6,236 bases of DNA, from the NCBI GenBank assembly GCA_003164305.1, contig PLSZ01000145.1, positions 8,473 through 14,708 of the forward strand, in the 5' to 3' direction. The stretch is from Acetobacteraceae bacterium (GTDB lineage Bacteria > Pseudomonadota > Alphaproteobacteria > Acetobacterales > Acetobacteraceae). This document shows, one piece after another, positions 1-5,801 of the stretch. The notes beneath the pieces were generated by a model. That model was not told the origin of the DNA and did no database searches. It saw only the letters and a program-made list of their open reading frames with translations. Numbering within the stretch: position 1 is the stretch's first letter; each line of letters begins with the position of its first letter. The position numbers were made by a program, and so were the translations under genes.

Positions 1-1028
1 TCGAGAATGCGGCGCTTGATCTTTTCCAGATCGAAGTGATCTTCATCGAGCACGCGGCGGGCCTCCGCGATATCGATTGGCGGTTCGTCCGCGATGCGCC
101 AGGGCAGTTCCACGAGACATTCCAGATAGGAACGGACCATGCCCGCTTCAGCCGCGCCTTCCTGCATCCGTTCAAGCCTGCGCATCTCCCGCCGCGCGTG
201 AACCGCGACGTCGGGAGGCATGCCGGCGGCTTCCAACTTCTGCTTCAGTTCATCGAGCTCGGTTGAGTCGTCGCCGGATTCGCCAAGCTCCTTCTGGATC
301 GCCTTGAGTTGCTCCCGCAGCATGAATTCGCGCTGCTTGCCACCCATCGCCTCGCGGGTTTGCTGTCCGATATCGTGCGACAGGCGCAAAACCTCGTGCC
401 GGTACGCCAGGCGCGCGATCACCCGATCGAGGCGCGGCAGCAGTTCGACGGTCTCGAGGATTTCCTGCTTCTCGGCCGGCGTCAGGTCCAGCACGCCCGT
501 CACAAGGTCGGCGAGCGCCCCGGGATGCTCCGCCGCCGCTATGGCCGCCGACAATTCGGCGGGGGCCTGCTCGATCAGGCGCAAAATTTCCAGGGAGCGT
601 TCGCGCACCTGATGAAACCGCGCATCGATCTCCGGGCTTCTTCCGTCCGGCTCGGCGATGCGGTGCATCGTCACCGCGGGATAAGGTTGATCGTGCACCA
701 CGGTTTCGAGACGAATTCGGCCGACACCCTGAACGATCGCATTGTGCGACCCATCGCGGCCGGTGAAGTAGCGCAGCAGGCGCGCTTCGGTGCCGATCGC
801 GTGCAGATCGTTCAGATCCGGCGCGTCCGCGAACGGCTCTCGCTGCAACACGACCGCCAGGTGCTTATCCGTGCGGGCGGCTTCCTGAATCGCCGTCGCG
901 GCGGCGGGACGGCCGATCGCCAAAGGCATGATCATTCCCGGCATCAGGACAGTGTCCGTCACCGGAACGAGGATCAGCACATCGGCCGAACTGGTGGTTT
1001 CCAAAAGCGTGACATCCGGCGCATTCAT
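1..1028 (-). CDS. lon: Lon protease, N-terminal part (runs off the left edge)
   Basis: ATP-dependent serine protease of the cytoplasm that degrades misfolded and selected regulatory proteins. Reading leftward from the ATG at 1028-1026, 342 complete codons are visible with no stop. Residues ~17-210 form the Lon substrate-binding domain (VLILVPVTDTVLMPGMIMPL near the start). Residues ~211-300 are the helical region with the hallmark EQLKAIQKELGE (239-250), and YLECLVELPW (301-310) begins the linker into the AAA+ module. The Walker motifs and the Ser-Lys dyad lie outside the window, so activity cannot be judged. The start overlaps the hsp20 stop by one base (TAATG), with GAAGG eight bases upstream inside hsp20, which implies translational coupling. 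Pairing with hsp20 rather than clpX suggests a stress-specific extra Lon; that is inference. The family assignment is secure. Confidence 0.95.
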   Translation of the reverse strand, partial: MNAPDVTLLETTSSADVLILVPVTDTVLMPGMIMPLAIGRPAAATAIQEAARTDKHLAVVLQREPFADAPDLNDLHAIGTEARLLRYFTGRDGSHNAIVQGVGRIRLETVVHDQPYPAVTMHRIAEPDGRSPEIDARFHQVRERSLEILRLIEQAPAELSAAIAAAEHPGALADLVTGVLDLTPAEKQEILETVELLPRLDRVIARLAYRHEVLRLSHDIGQQTREAMGGKQREFMLREQLKAIQKELGESGDDSTELDELKQKLEAAGMPPDVAVHARREMRRLERMQEGAAEAGMVRSYLECLVELPWRIADEPPIDIAEARRVLDEDHFDLEKIKRRIL

Positions 1029-1417
1029 TACGCGAGCCTTCGGAGAGTCAGAACGAGGCAACCATCCGTGAGGTCATGGCCGACAAGTTGATAGGTGCCG
1101 GGCGGCAGCGGCAATCGTCGTTCAAAGCGGCCGTGCGGCAGTTCGATACGATGAACCCTGGCTGGCCGGCGCTCGGTGGGCCAGCGCCTTATTCCTCTGA
1201 CAAACAGATCGCCGTGGGCGATGCCAAATTCGATCTCCTCGCGGCGAACCCCCGGCAGCGCCACGACGACGAGCAAACCGGTTTCGGTCTCCAACACATC
1301 GATCGGTGGCTCCCAGCCCCCCTCGGTCGGCCGGAACACGTCCTGGCGAACGCGATCGGTGCGCGAAAGCACGGACAGAGATTCCGACCACATGATATCC
1401 CTGACGGTACGCGGCAT
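1028..1417 (-). CDS. hsp20: Hsp20 / alpha-crystallin family small heat-shock protein
   Basis: ATP-independent holdase chaperone, 129 aa, that would keep unfolding cytoplasmic proteins soluble. The alpha-crystallin domain begins at WEPPIDVLETETGLLVVVAL (residues 35-54), followed by PGV (55-57), and runs through LFVRG (71-75) and the strand pair RIELPHGRFERRLPLP (90-105) to DGCLVLTLRRL (118-128). The N-terminal arm is about 34 residues, and the protein ends at the last domain strand, with no C-terminal extension and no separate I/V-x-I/V motif of the kind that usually links dimers into large oligomers. The ATG at 1417 has AGGAAA eight bases upstream (1426-1431). It is the first gene of a two-gene unit with lon, so substrates held by Hsp20 may be passed to Lon. 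Regulatory element A lies 126 bp upstream. Function by family is clear; oligomeric state is not. Confidence 0.93.
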   Translation of the reverse strand: MPRTVRDIMWSESLSVLSRTDRVRQDVFRPTEGGWEPPIDVLETETGLLVVVALPGVRREEIEFGIAHGDLFVRGIRRWPTERRPARVHRIELPHGRFERRLPLPPGTYQLVGHDLTDGCLVLTLRRLA

Positions 1418-1425
1418 GATGGTCG

Positions 1426-1431
1426 TTTCCT
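1426..1431 (-). promoter_or_regulatory. Ribosome-binding site of hsp20
   Basis: On the minus strand AGGAAA stands eight bases before the ATG at 1417. It supports this start over the internal ATG at codon 9. Confidence 0.7.
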
Positions 1432-1440
1432 ATCTGTTCG

Positions 1441-1466
1441 GCGGCCGTGCCGTCGATCGCGGCCGC
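1441..1466 (-). repeat. GC-rich hairpin in the hsp20 leader
   Basis: Perfect 7-bp inverted repeat GCGGCCG / CGGCCGC with a 12-base loop, 23 bases upstream of the hsp20 start. It would form a stable stem in the leader if transcription starts near element A. It does not pair with the ribosome-binding site, so it is not an obvious RNA thermometer. Confidence 0.4.
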
Positions 1467-1543
1467 GGCGAGCCCCGCGGAAGCACTGACCGGTCGCGGC
1501 TCTTATTCCGCGCGATCATGCTCACCCCCTGACCGCGCGCGGT

Positions 1544-1561
1544 AGCCTCGGGAACTACTCA
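1544..1561 (-). promoter_or_regulatory. Shared 18-bp element, copy A (upstream of hsp20-lon)
   Basis: The minus strand reads TGAGTAGTTCCCGAGGCT, identical to copy C at 17 of 18 positions and to copy B at 16 of 18. It points toward hsp20, with 126 bp between it and the ATG. Matching orientation and spacing at three genes argue for an activator site upstream of a promoter. The core resembles FixJ-type response-regulator sites as I recall them; the binding protein is not in the window. Confidence 0.7.
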
Positions 1562-1688
1562 GTGCGCGTGCTGGACAGCGCGGCGCGGTGATCGCTCCGC
1601 GTTGGCGTGTGGTCGGTGGCATTCCAGGTGTCACGCCTGGTCAGGCCGGATTGTTTCGTCCTGTAATGGAGCTTGTCCGGGACCGTCG

Positions 1689-1706
1689 TGAGTAGTTTCC
1701 GAGTCT
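1689..1706 (+). promoter_or_regulatory. Shared 18-bp element, copy B (upstream of the broken adh and the aldehyde dehydrogenase)
   Basis: The plus strand reads TGAGTAGTTTCCGAGTCT, with one mismatch to copy C (T for G near the end). It points rightward, with 125 bp before the original ATG of the decayed alcohol dehydrogenase at 1832. A -10-like CATTTA begins 18 bp after it. It most likely still drives the aldehyde dehydrogenase at 2161 despite loss of the first gene. Confidence 0.7.
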
Positions 1707-1820
1707 GCCGCGGACGGTTCGCGCCATTTAGGGTTCGCACATGCCCCGGCTCCGCTGCATAGCGGGCAAGCGGGCCTGACGGCACTCGCTTGGGTCGTTT
1801 CACTTTTATTCCATAAAAGC

Positions 1821-1824
1821 AGGA
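1821..1824 (+). promoter_or_regulatory. Ribosome-binding site of the decayed alcohol dehydrogenase
   Basis: AGGA lies seven bases before the ATG at 1832. This picks 1832, which gives the recognisable N-terminus, over the ATG at 1825, which directly abuts the AGGA and could not be served by it. Confidence 0.55.
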
Positions 1825-1831
1825 ATGCGCG

Positions 1832-2124
1832 ATGCAAGCATTTGTATATCATGGCCCTGGAAAGAAGGCGTTGGAAAAGCGGCCGAAGCCGGCGATCCAG
1901 GCGCCAACGGACGCGATCTTTGGGACCGCGACATCAGCATCACCACACGCCCGGTCGATACTGTCAGCACGCCGATGCCGCTGAACAGTCCGCGGTCGCA
2001 CAAGATCGATCCGAAGCCGCCGATAACCCATCGCTTCAGGCTCGACCACATCCTCGAAGCGTATGAGACCTTTGGACACGCCGCCGATACGCGCGCGCTC
2101 AAGGTCATCATTGAGGCGTGCTGA
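1832..2124 (+). pseudogene. Zinc-dependent alcohol dehydrogenase, internally deleted and frameshifted
   Basis: Two ends of one medium-chain zinc alcohol dehydrogenase are joined. From the ATG at 1832 the first 29 codons read MQAFVYHGPGKKALEKRPKP then AIQAPTDAI, the usual start of the family. Near 1916-1922 the reading jumps to another frame, which gives the family's C-terminus: LWDRDISITTRPVDTVSTPM, later THRFRLDHILEAYETFG and ALKVIIEA, stopping at 2124. Intact members are about 345-350 aa, so roughly 250 codons are gone, including every zinc ligand and the NAD-binding fold. Translation from the original ATG would end at the TGA at 1982-1984 after 50 codons. The C-terminal part also has unusual prolines (TPMPLNSP, DPKPPITH), consistent with drift. 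The gene stood 36 bp before the aldehyde dehydrogenase, forming an alcohol/aldehyde pair under element B. No activity is expected. Confidence 0.85.
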
Positions 2125-2160
2125 CGTGGCCACCGCTTCAACTCTGAGAAAGATCCAGTC

Positions 2161-3543
2161 ATGACCTACCAAAGCGTCAACCCCGCCAAAGGCGAACTGC
2201 TGAAGAAATTCGAGGACCTGACCGACAAGGAACTTGAGACAAGACTCGCGGCCGCCGAGGCCTGCTTCAACATCTGGCGGCACAAGACCTATGCCGATCG
2301 AGCCGCTATCGTGACGAAAGCCGCCACTCTTCTCCATGAACGGGCGGACGAATTCGCGCGCATCATGACGCTCGAGATGGGCAAGCGCATCAGCGAGGCG
2401 CGCGGCGAGGTGGAGTTCAGTTCAAACATCCTCGCCTATTACGCCACGAACGCGGAACGTTTTCTCGCGCCGGTGAAGCTTAAGCCGTCGCTCGGCGAAG
2501 GCCATATGGAGAGCAGCCCAATCGGCGTGATTTTCTGCGTGGAGCCCTGGAATTTCCCATACTACCAGCTGGCCCGGATCGCCGGCCCGCATTTGATGGC
2601 GGGCAATGTCGTGGTGGTGAAGCACGCGGGCATCGTGCCGCAATGCGCGATCGCGTTCGAGAAACTTTGGATCGACGCCGGGGCGCCCGCCGGTCTGTAT
2701 ACCAACCTGCTGATCTCCCACGAGCAGTCGGATCGGGTCGTTGACGATCCGCGCGTTAAAGGCGTGGCGCTGACCGGCAGCGTCGCCGCTGGCCGAAGCA
2801 TCGCGGCGCGGGCCGGAACGAACCTCAAGCCGTCGTCGATGGAACTTGGCGGCAGTGACGCGTTCATTGTCCTTGAGGACGCCGATCTCGAACACACCGT
2901 TAAATGGGCGGTTTGGGGACGGATGTATAATACCGGGCAAACCTGCTGCGCCGCGAAGCGGTTCATCGTCATCGATAAACTCGCCGATAAGTTCCTGGAA
3001 GAATTTCAGGCGGCGCTGACGGCGTTGCAAGCCGGGGACCCAATGGACGAGAAGACGACACTCGGACCGTTGTCCTCGGAATCGGCTTTGGTCGATCTCT
3101 TGAAACAGGTCGATGGCGCGATCTCTCACGGGGCCAAGGTGCTTATGGGTGGCAAGCGGATCGACCGCCCAGGATCGTATATGCAGCCGACGATTTTGAC
3201 GGACATTAAGCCGAACAACCCCGCTTTCAGAGAGGAATTCTTTGGCCCGGTCGCGCTGTTCTTCGTGGTCAAGGACGAAGATCAGGCGATCGCGCTCGCC
3301 AATGATTCCGATTTCGGATTGGGCGGCTCGGTGTTCACCAAGGATATCGCCCGCGGCCAGCGCGTGGCCAGCCGGGTCGAGACGGGAATGATGTTCATCA
3401 ACAACATATCCTGGTCCGATGCCGAACTTCCGTTTGGCGGCATTAAGGACTCTGGTTATGGGCGCGAACTCGGCGACATGGGCATTCAGCAATTCGTGAA
3501 CAAAAAGCTGGTTCGCTACGTGAAGGCCGAGGCGCCGCTGTAA
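2161..3543 (+). CDS. NAD(P)-dependent aldehyde dehydrogenase, succinate-semialdehyde dehydrogenase type
   Basis: Cytoplasmic oxidoreductase, 460 aa, full length for the GabD1/Sad branch, which oxidises succinate semialdehyde and related aldehydes to acids. Visible catalytic parts: EPWNFPYYQ with Asn131, VVVKHA with Lys154, the cofactor loop TGSVAAG (205-211), general base Glu228 in MELGGSDAF, nucleophile Cys262 in NTGQTCCAAKRF, and EEFFGP (358-363) with Glu359. The C-terminus FGGIKDSGYGRELGDMGIQQ (425-444) is typical. KHA and GSD resemble the E. coli Sad/YneI group more than betaine or acetaldehyde enzymes, but the exact substrate is not certain. The ATG at 2161 has only a weak purine-rich leader (GAGAAAG). 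It follows the decayed alcohol dehydrogenase by 36 bp and is probably transcribed from the promoter near element B. Together with adhP downstream it may balance NADH under energy stress; this is inference. Confidence 0.93.
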   Translation: MTYQSVNPAKGELLKKFEDLTDKELETRLAAAEACFNIWRHKTYADRAAIVTKAATLLHERADEFARIMTLEMGKRISEARGEVEFSSNILAYYATNAERFLAPVKLKPSLGEGHMESSPIGVIFCVEPWNFPYYQLARIAGPHLMAGNVVVVKHAGIVPQCAIAFEKLWIDAGAPAGLYTNLLISHEQSDRVVDDPRVKGVALTGSVAAGRSIAARAGTNLKPSSMELGGSDAFIVLEDADLEHTVKWAVWGRMYNTGQTCCAAKRFIVIDKLADKFLEEFQAALTALQAGDPMDEKTTLGPLSSESALVDLLKQVDGAISHGAKVLMGGKRIDRPGSYMQPTILTDIKPNNPAFREEFFGPVALFFVVKDEDQAIALANDSDFGLGGSVFTKDIARGQRVASRVETGMMFINNISWSDAELPFGGIKDSGYGRELGDMGIQQFVNKKLVRYVKAEAPL

Positions 3544-3560
3544 GGCACGAGCTCTTCGGC

Positions 3561-3586
3561 GGACGATGAGGCGTTCCTCATCGTCC
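3561..3586 (+). terminator. Hairpin after the aldehyde dehydrogenase, possible terminator or attenuator
   Basis: Perfect 11-bp stem GGACGATGAGG / CCTCATCGTCC with a CGTT loop, 17 bases after the stop codon. The following bases are ACCGCGG, with no T run, so it does not meet the usual form of a factor-independent terminator. It may instead stabilise the mRNA 3' end or partly separate the adhP gene from the operon. Confidence 0.45.
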
Positions 3587-3597
3587 ACCGCGGCGTT

Positions 3598-3757
3598 GTG
3601 CATAAGTCCTGCCTGTTCAAACGCCGACAGGGCAAAGGCTACGTGGGGATCGTCAACGCGCTGTTCTGTTCGGACAACCGCGAGATGGTCCACGGCGACT
3701 GTGCTGGCGAAGATGATCGAGGCCATGCGCGGACCGGGCCTGAAAGCCGCCGCGTGA
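3598..3757 (+). pseudogene. Remnant resembling the C-terminus of NAD(P) transhydrogenase subunit beta (pntB-like)
   Basis: One frame from about 3613 reads LFKRRQGKGYVGIVNALFCS then DNREMVHGD. This fits the end of PntB family proteins, whose pattern is FKR....GY.G..N.LF...N..M..GDA. At about 3700 the likely continuation moves to another frame, VLAKMIEAMRGPGLKAAA, and stops at 3757; that matches the final helix of the family. The part before 3598 is not recognisable, and intact PntB is about 460 residues, so only the NADP-binding tail survives, with a frameshift. PntAB moves hydride between NADH and NADP+ using the proton gradient, which suits the redox theme here. The identification rests on pattern memory over about 50 residues. 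The alternative is a chance frame in spacer DNA. Confidence 0.55.
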
Positions 3758-3780
3758 CTCGTCGTTTCAATCATGAAAGC

Positions 3781-3785
3781 AGGAG
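3781..3785 (+). promoter_or_regulatory. Ribosome-binding site of adhP
   Basis: AGGAG lies eight bases before the ATG at 3794. An upstream in-frame ATG at 3773 would place this site inside the gene and add seven residues not typical of the family, so 3794 is the better start. Confidence 0.75.
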
Positions 3786-3793
3786 ATCCCCCC

Positions 3794-4891
3794 ATGGCCG
3801 GTAAAATGCACGTCGCTGTTGTCGAGCAGTTCGGCAAGCCGTTGCTGTTCCAGGAGTGGGACATTCCCACCCCAGGCCCAGGACAGATTTTGGTGAAAAC
3901 AGAGGCGTGCGGCGTGTGCCACACGGACCTTCACGCGGCGACCGGCGACTGGCCACTCAAACCGAAACTTCCGTTCATTCCGGGGCACGAAGCCATCGGC
4001 CGTGTCGCCGCCGTCGGAGCAGGCGTAACGATCGTCAAAGAGGGCGACCGAGTCGGCGTGCCATGGCTCTACTCGGCCTGCGGTCACTGCGAGCACTGCC
4101 TGTCGGCATGGGAAACCGTCTGCGGCGAGGCGGAGTTTGGCGGCTACACCAAGAATGGCGGCTTCGCCGAGTACGTGATCGCCGATCCGAACTACGTGGC
4201 CCATATACCCGCGGGCCTCGATCCGAAACTCGCGGCGCCTCTGATCTGCGCCGGGATCACCACCTATAAGGGAATAAAGGAAACCGAAGCGAGACCGGGC
4301 GAGTGGATCGTGATCTCGGGCGCGGGCGGCCTCGGACATCTCGCCATTCAATATGCCAAGATCATGGGACTTCAGGTCTGCGCGGTGGACATCGATGATG
4401 GCAAGCTCGCGTTGGCGAAACAGATGGGCGCGGATTTCGTGGTGAATGCGAAACACGCGGACGCGGGTGAAGCCGTTAAGAAGGGCACCAACGGTGGCGC
4501 GCACGGCGTTCTGATCACCGCGCCGTCCCTCTCCGCGTTTAAGCAGGGCATCGGCATGGCGCGCAAGCGCGGCACCTGCGTCCTGGTCGGTCTGCCGCCG
4601 GGCGATTTCCCCGTGCCTCTGTTCGACATCGTGGCGAATTGCATCACCATTCGCGGCTCCTTCGTCGGTACCCGCGAGGATATGGCTGAGACTCTCGCGT
4701 TCGCCGCCGAAGGCAAGATCAAGGCCGATATCGAGCTGCAACCGTTGTCGGCGATCAACGACATCTTCAACAGGCTGCAGCACGGCAAAGTGGCCGGTCG
4801 CGTGGTTCTGGATTTCGTGGGCGCTTCGGACGATCGCACCGCGAAATCCCACGCCGCGAAGAAGTTGGAAGCGGTAGCCGGCGGCCGTTGA
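3794..4891 (+). CDS. adhP: Zinc-dependent alcohol dehydrogenase, AdhP type
   Basis: Medium-chain, NAD-dependent dehydrogenase, 365 aa from this start, interconverting primary alcohols such as ethanol with aldehydes in the cytoplasm. Catalytic zinc ligands are Cys42 (CGVCHTDLH), His65 with Glu66 (PGHEAIG) and Cys152 (LICAGITTYKG). Structural zinc ligands are Cys96, Cys99, Cys102 and Cys110. The nucleotide fold has GAGGLG (176-181), and Asp199 at the end of the second strand (VCAVDIDD) points to NAD rather than NADP. The body ends at GRVVLDF, where relatives usually stop, and a polar tail of about 24 residues (GASDDRTAKSHAAKKLEAVA then GGR) is extra. AGGAG precedes the start. No copy of the shared element lies directly before it, so it is either the last gene of the element B transcript or has its own promoter in 3544-3793. 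It may functionally replace the lost dehydrogenase at 1832-2124. Confidence 0.94.
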   Translation: MAGKMHVAVVEQFGKPLLFQEWDIPTPGPGQILVKTEACGVCHTDLHAATGDWPLKPKLPFIPGHEAIGRVAAVGAGVTIVKEGDRVGVPWLYSACGHCEHCLSAWETVCGEAEFGGYTKNGGFAEYVIADPNYVAHIPAGLDPKLAAPLICAGITTYKGIKETEARPGEWIVISGAGGLGHLAIQYAKIMGLQVCAVDIDDGKLALAKQMGADFVVNAKHADAGEAVKKGTNGGAHGVLITAPSLSAFKQGIGMARKRGTCVLVGLPPGDFPVPLFDIVANCITIRGSFVGTREDMAETLAFAAEGKIKADIELQPLSAINDIFNRLQHGKVAGRVVLDFVGASDDRTAKSHAAKKLEAVAGGR

Positions 4892-4957
4892 TGGTTTGAT
4901 ACCTGCCGGCGTTGACGTTGGCCGTCGGTCGCGAAGCCCCTGTGACGTCTTCCTCGC

Positions 4958-5047
4958 GCTCGACCCGAGGATCTCTCGACACGCCAAGGAGGTCGAAAGT
5001 CGGATGACGCGTCTGGGCCGGCCGATCCTCGGGTCGAGCCCGAGGAT
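4958..5047. repeat. Inverted repeat of the CCCGAGGATGACG type
   Basis: GCTCGACCCGAGGATC at 4958-4973 is repeated exactly in inverted form at 5024-5039 (16 bp each, 50 bases apart). The right arm also forms its own hairpin, ATCCTCGGG (5025-5033), loop TCGAG, CCCGAGGAT (5039-5047), followed by GACG. Short GC hairpins with this wording are frequent, as I recall, between genes of Hyphomicrobiales. The unit may be a mobile or REP-like repeat rather than a gene-specific signal. Confidence 0.6.
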
Positions 5048-5175
5048 GACGTTCGGGGGATGGTTTTCACCTTCGCCGGCCTTATCTTGATGCCTATGGG
5101 GTCGGGCCCTGGCATGACGGATAGGGCCGGTACGTCATTCCGTTGGCCGGTTGGTATGACGGTCGCATTTCAGCC

Positions 5176-5198
5176 GGGGACCAAAAGTTTTGGTCCCC
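5176..5198. terminator. Perfect 23-bp palindrome between convergent genes, possible two-way terminator
   Basis: GGGGACCAAAA, a single central G, then the exact reverse complement. In either direction the RNA would form a GC stem with an A/U-rich upper part. It lies 45 bases past the stop of the leftward stress gene and 285 bases past adhP. The T run is inside the stem rather than after it, so termination is plausible but not certain; a dimeric DNA-binding protein site is the alternative. Confidence 0.45.
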
Positions 5199-5243
5199 GT
5201 GCTCGGCCTTCTGGGTGTCGTTCACCGCGGAGATGCTGATTGT

Positions 5244-5792
5244 TCAGACAGCCGCGTGGGCCGGCTGATCCGCTGTGGTGCCGGCATGCACATCGAGACG
5301 CGTGGCATTGGCGATACCCAGGATTGCCTTGGCCCGTGCCACTTCCGCGACGGTGCCGTGTGCCATCACCAGAAAGTCATCGGCTGTCAGGTCAGCCTCG
5401 TATTGAAGTACGCTGTCCTTAGGAATCCCGATGCTATAGAGCGCCGCGCCAAGCGCGCTCAACCCTCCAAGCACCACGGCGTTTTCAATCCCTGAGAATA
5501 CCACCGCCGCCAAATATCCGAGCACGACGACGTGCCCGATGACGGGAACGCTCATGAACAACCCGCCGAGGAACAAGCCCCAGAAACCGCCCCAGAACGC
5601 GCCCCGCTTGCCCCAGAATTTGACCCGGTCGCCGATGTTGTAAAAGCCGACGACCTTTTCTTCGGTGTGATATCCCTTTCCGACAAGGCTGAGATTCTTC
5701 ATCGCGAAGCCTGAAGCGGAGAGCTTCTTGACGGCCGCTTCGGCCGCGTCATGGTTCGCGAAGACCGCGACGACGGTATCAACTTTTTCCAT
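5244..5792 (-). CDS. YflT-like general stress membrane protein
   Basis: Predicted 182-aa protein. Residues 1-40 (VDTVVAVFANHDAAEAAVKK, then LSASGFAMKNLSLVGKGYH) match the start of the general-stress YflT-type domain, an alpha/beta fold. Residues ~62-95 and ~96-121 are glycine-rich hydrophobic segments (GAFWGGFWGLFLGGLFMSVP; VVLGGLSALGAALYSIGIP), likely two or three membrane-embedded helices. The rest returns to a soluble domain containing SVLQYEADLTADDFLVMAHG. The biochemical role is not established; relatives occur in stress-response clusters. The ATG at 5792 is chosen because GAGGA stands just upstream (5797-5801); the in-frame ATG at 5834 lacks such a site and would prepend 14 unmatched residues. 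Element C lies 135 bp upstream in the same orientation as at hsp20, so co-regulation is likely. Confidence 0.85.
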   Translation of the reverse strand: MEKVDTVVAVFANHDAAEAAVKKLSASGFAMKNLSLVGKGYHTEEKVVGFYNIGDRVKFWGKRGAFWGGFWGLFLGGLFMSVPVIGHVVVLGYLAAVVFSGIENAVVLGGLSALGAALYSIGIPKDSVLQYEADLTADDFLVMAHGTVAEVARAKAILGIANATRLDVHAGTTADQPAHAAV

Positions 5793-5796
5793 TGGA

Positions 5797-5801
5797 TCCT
5801 C
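5797..5801 (-). promoter_or_regulatory. Ribosome-binding site of the stress membrane protein gene
   Basis: On the minus strand GAGGA lies four bases before the ATG at 5792. It decides this start over the in-frame ATG at 5834. Confidence 0.7.

Larger units (their letters stand above)
1418..1831. promoter_or_regulatory. Divergent intergenic control region between hsp20-lon and the rightward genes
   Basis: This 414-bp stretch has no convincing gene; the open frames in it have no recognisable motif. It carries two copies of the shared 18-bp element facing outward (1544-1561 toward hsp20, 1689-1706 toward the broken adh). A GC-rich inverted repeat, GCGGCCG at 1441-1447 and CGGCCGC at 1460-1466, lies in the presumed hsp20 leader. 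A small A/T dyad, CTTTTAT at 1803-1809 and ATAAAAG at 1813-1819, sits just before the rightward ribosome-binding site. The 127 bp between the two elements contain only weak dyads (for example CCAGG/CCTGG at 1624-1640). Confidence 0.7.
4892..5243. other. Convergent intergenic gap without a gene
   Basis: This 352-bp stretch lies between two genes whose ends face each other. No frame in it shows a recognisable protein. It contains a dispersed-repeat-like inverted repeat (4958-5047), scattered short TGACGG and CGTCATTCC words typical of alphaproteobacterial spacer repeats, and a perfect palindrome (5176-5198) that may end transcription from both sides. Confidence 0.6.

Noticed and set aside
36..1091. 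Plus-strand open frames over the left 1 kb (up to 260 codons)
   Set aside because: They are antisense to lon, whose translation gives clear family motifs; the plus frames show Arg-rich, low-complexity sequence with no domain.
1551..1555. GGAAC as an EcfG-type general-stress -35 box in copy A
   Set aside because: The other two copies read GGAAAC, the motif would face away from the regulated gene, and no CGTT follows at the proper distance.
1790..1815. CTTG...CCAT as a heat-shock sigma-32 promoter before the broken adh
   Set aside because: The spacing is too long (about 18) and the same words are not found before hsp20, where such a promoter would be expected.
1825..2124. 99-codon frame as an intact small protein
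   Set aside because: Only its C-terminal two-thirds matches alcohol dehydrogenase; its start abuts the AGGA with no spacing and the true N-terminus is in another frame, so a deletion scar explains it better.
2422..3924. 500-codon minus-strand open frame
   Set aside because: It is antisense to the aldehyde dehydrogenase and the start of adhP, has no recognisable domain, and reflects GC-rich wobble positions.
4889..4903. TTGAT-like words as an FNR/FixK box
   Set aside because: No TTGAT-N4-ATCAA dyad is formed here or before any start codon in the window.
3767..4987. 406-codon minus-strand open frame
   Set aside because: It is the antisense of adhP, rich in Arg, His and Asp, with no family signature.
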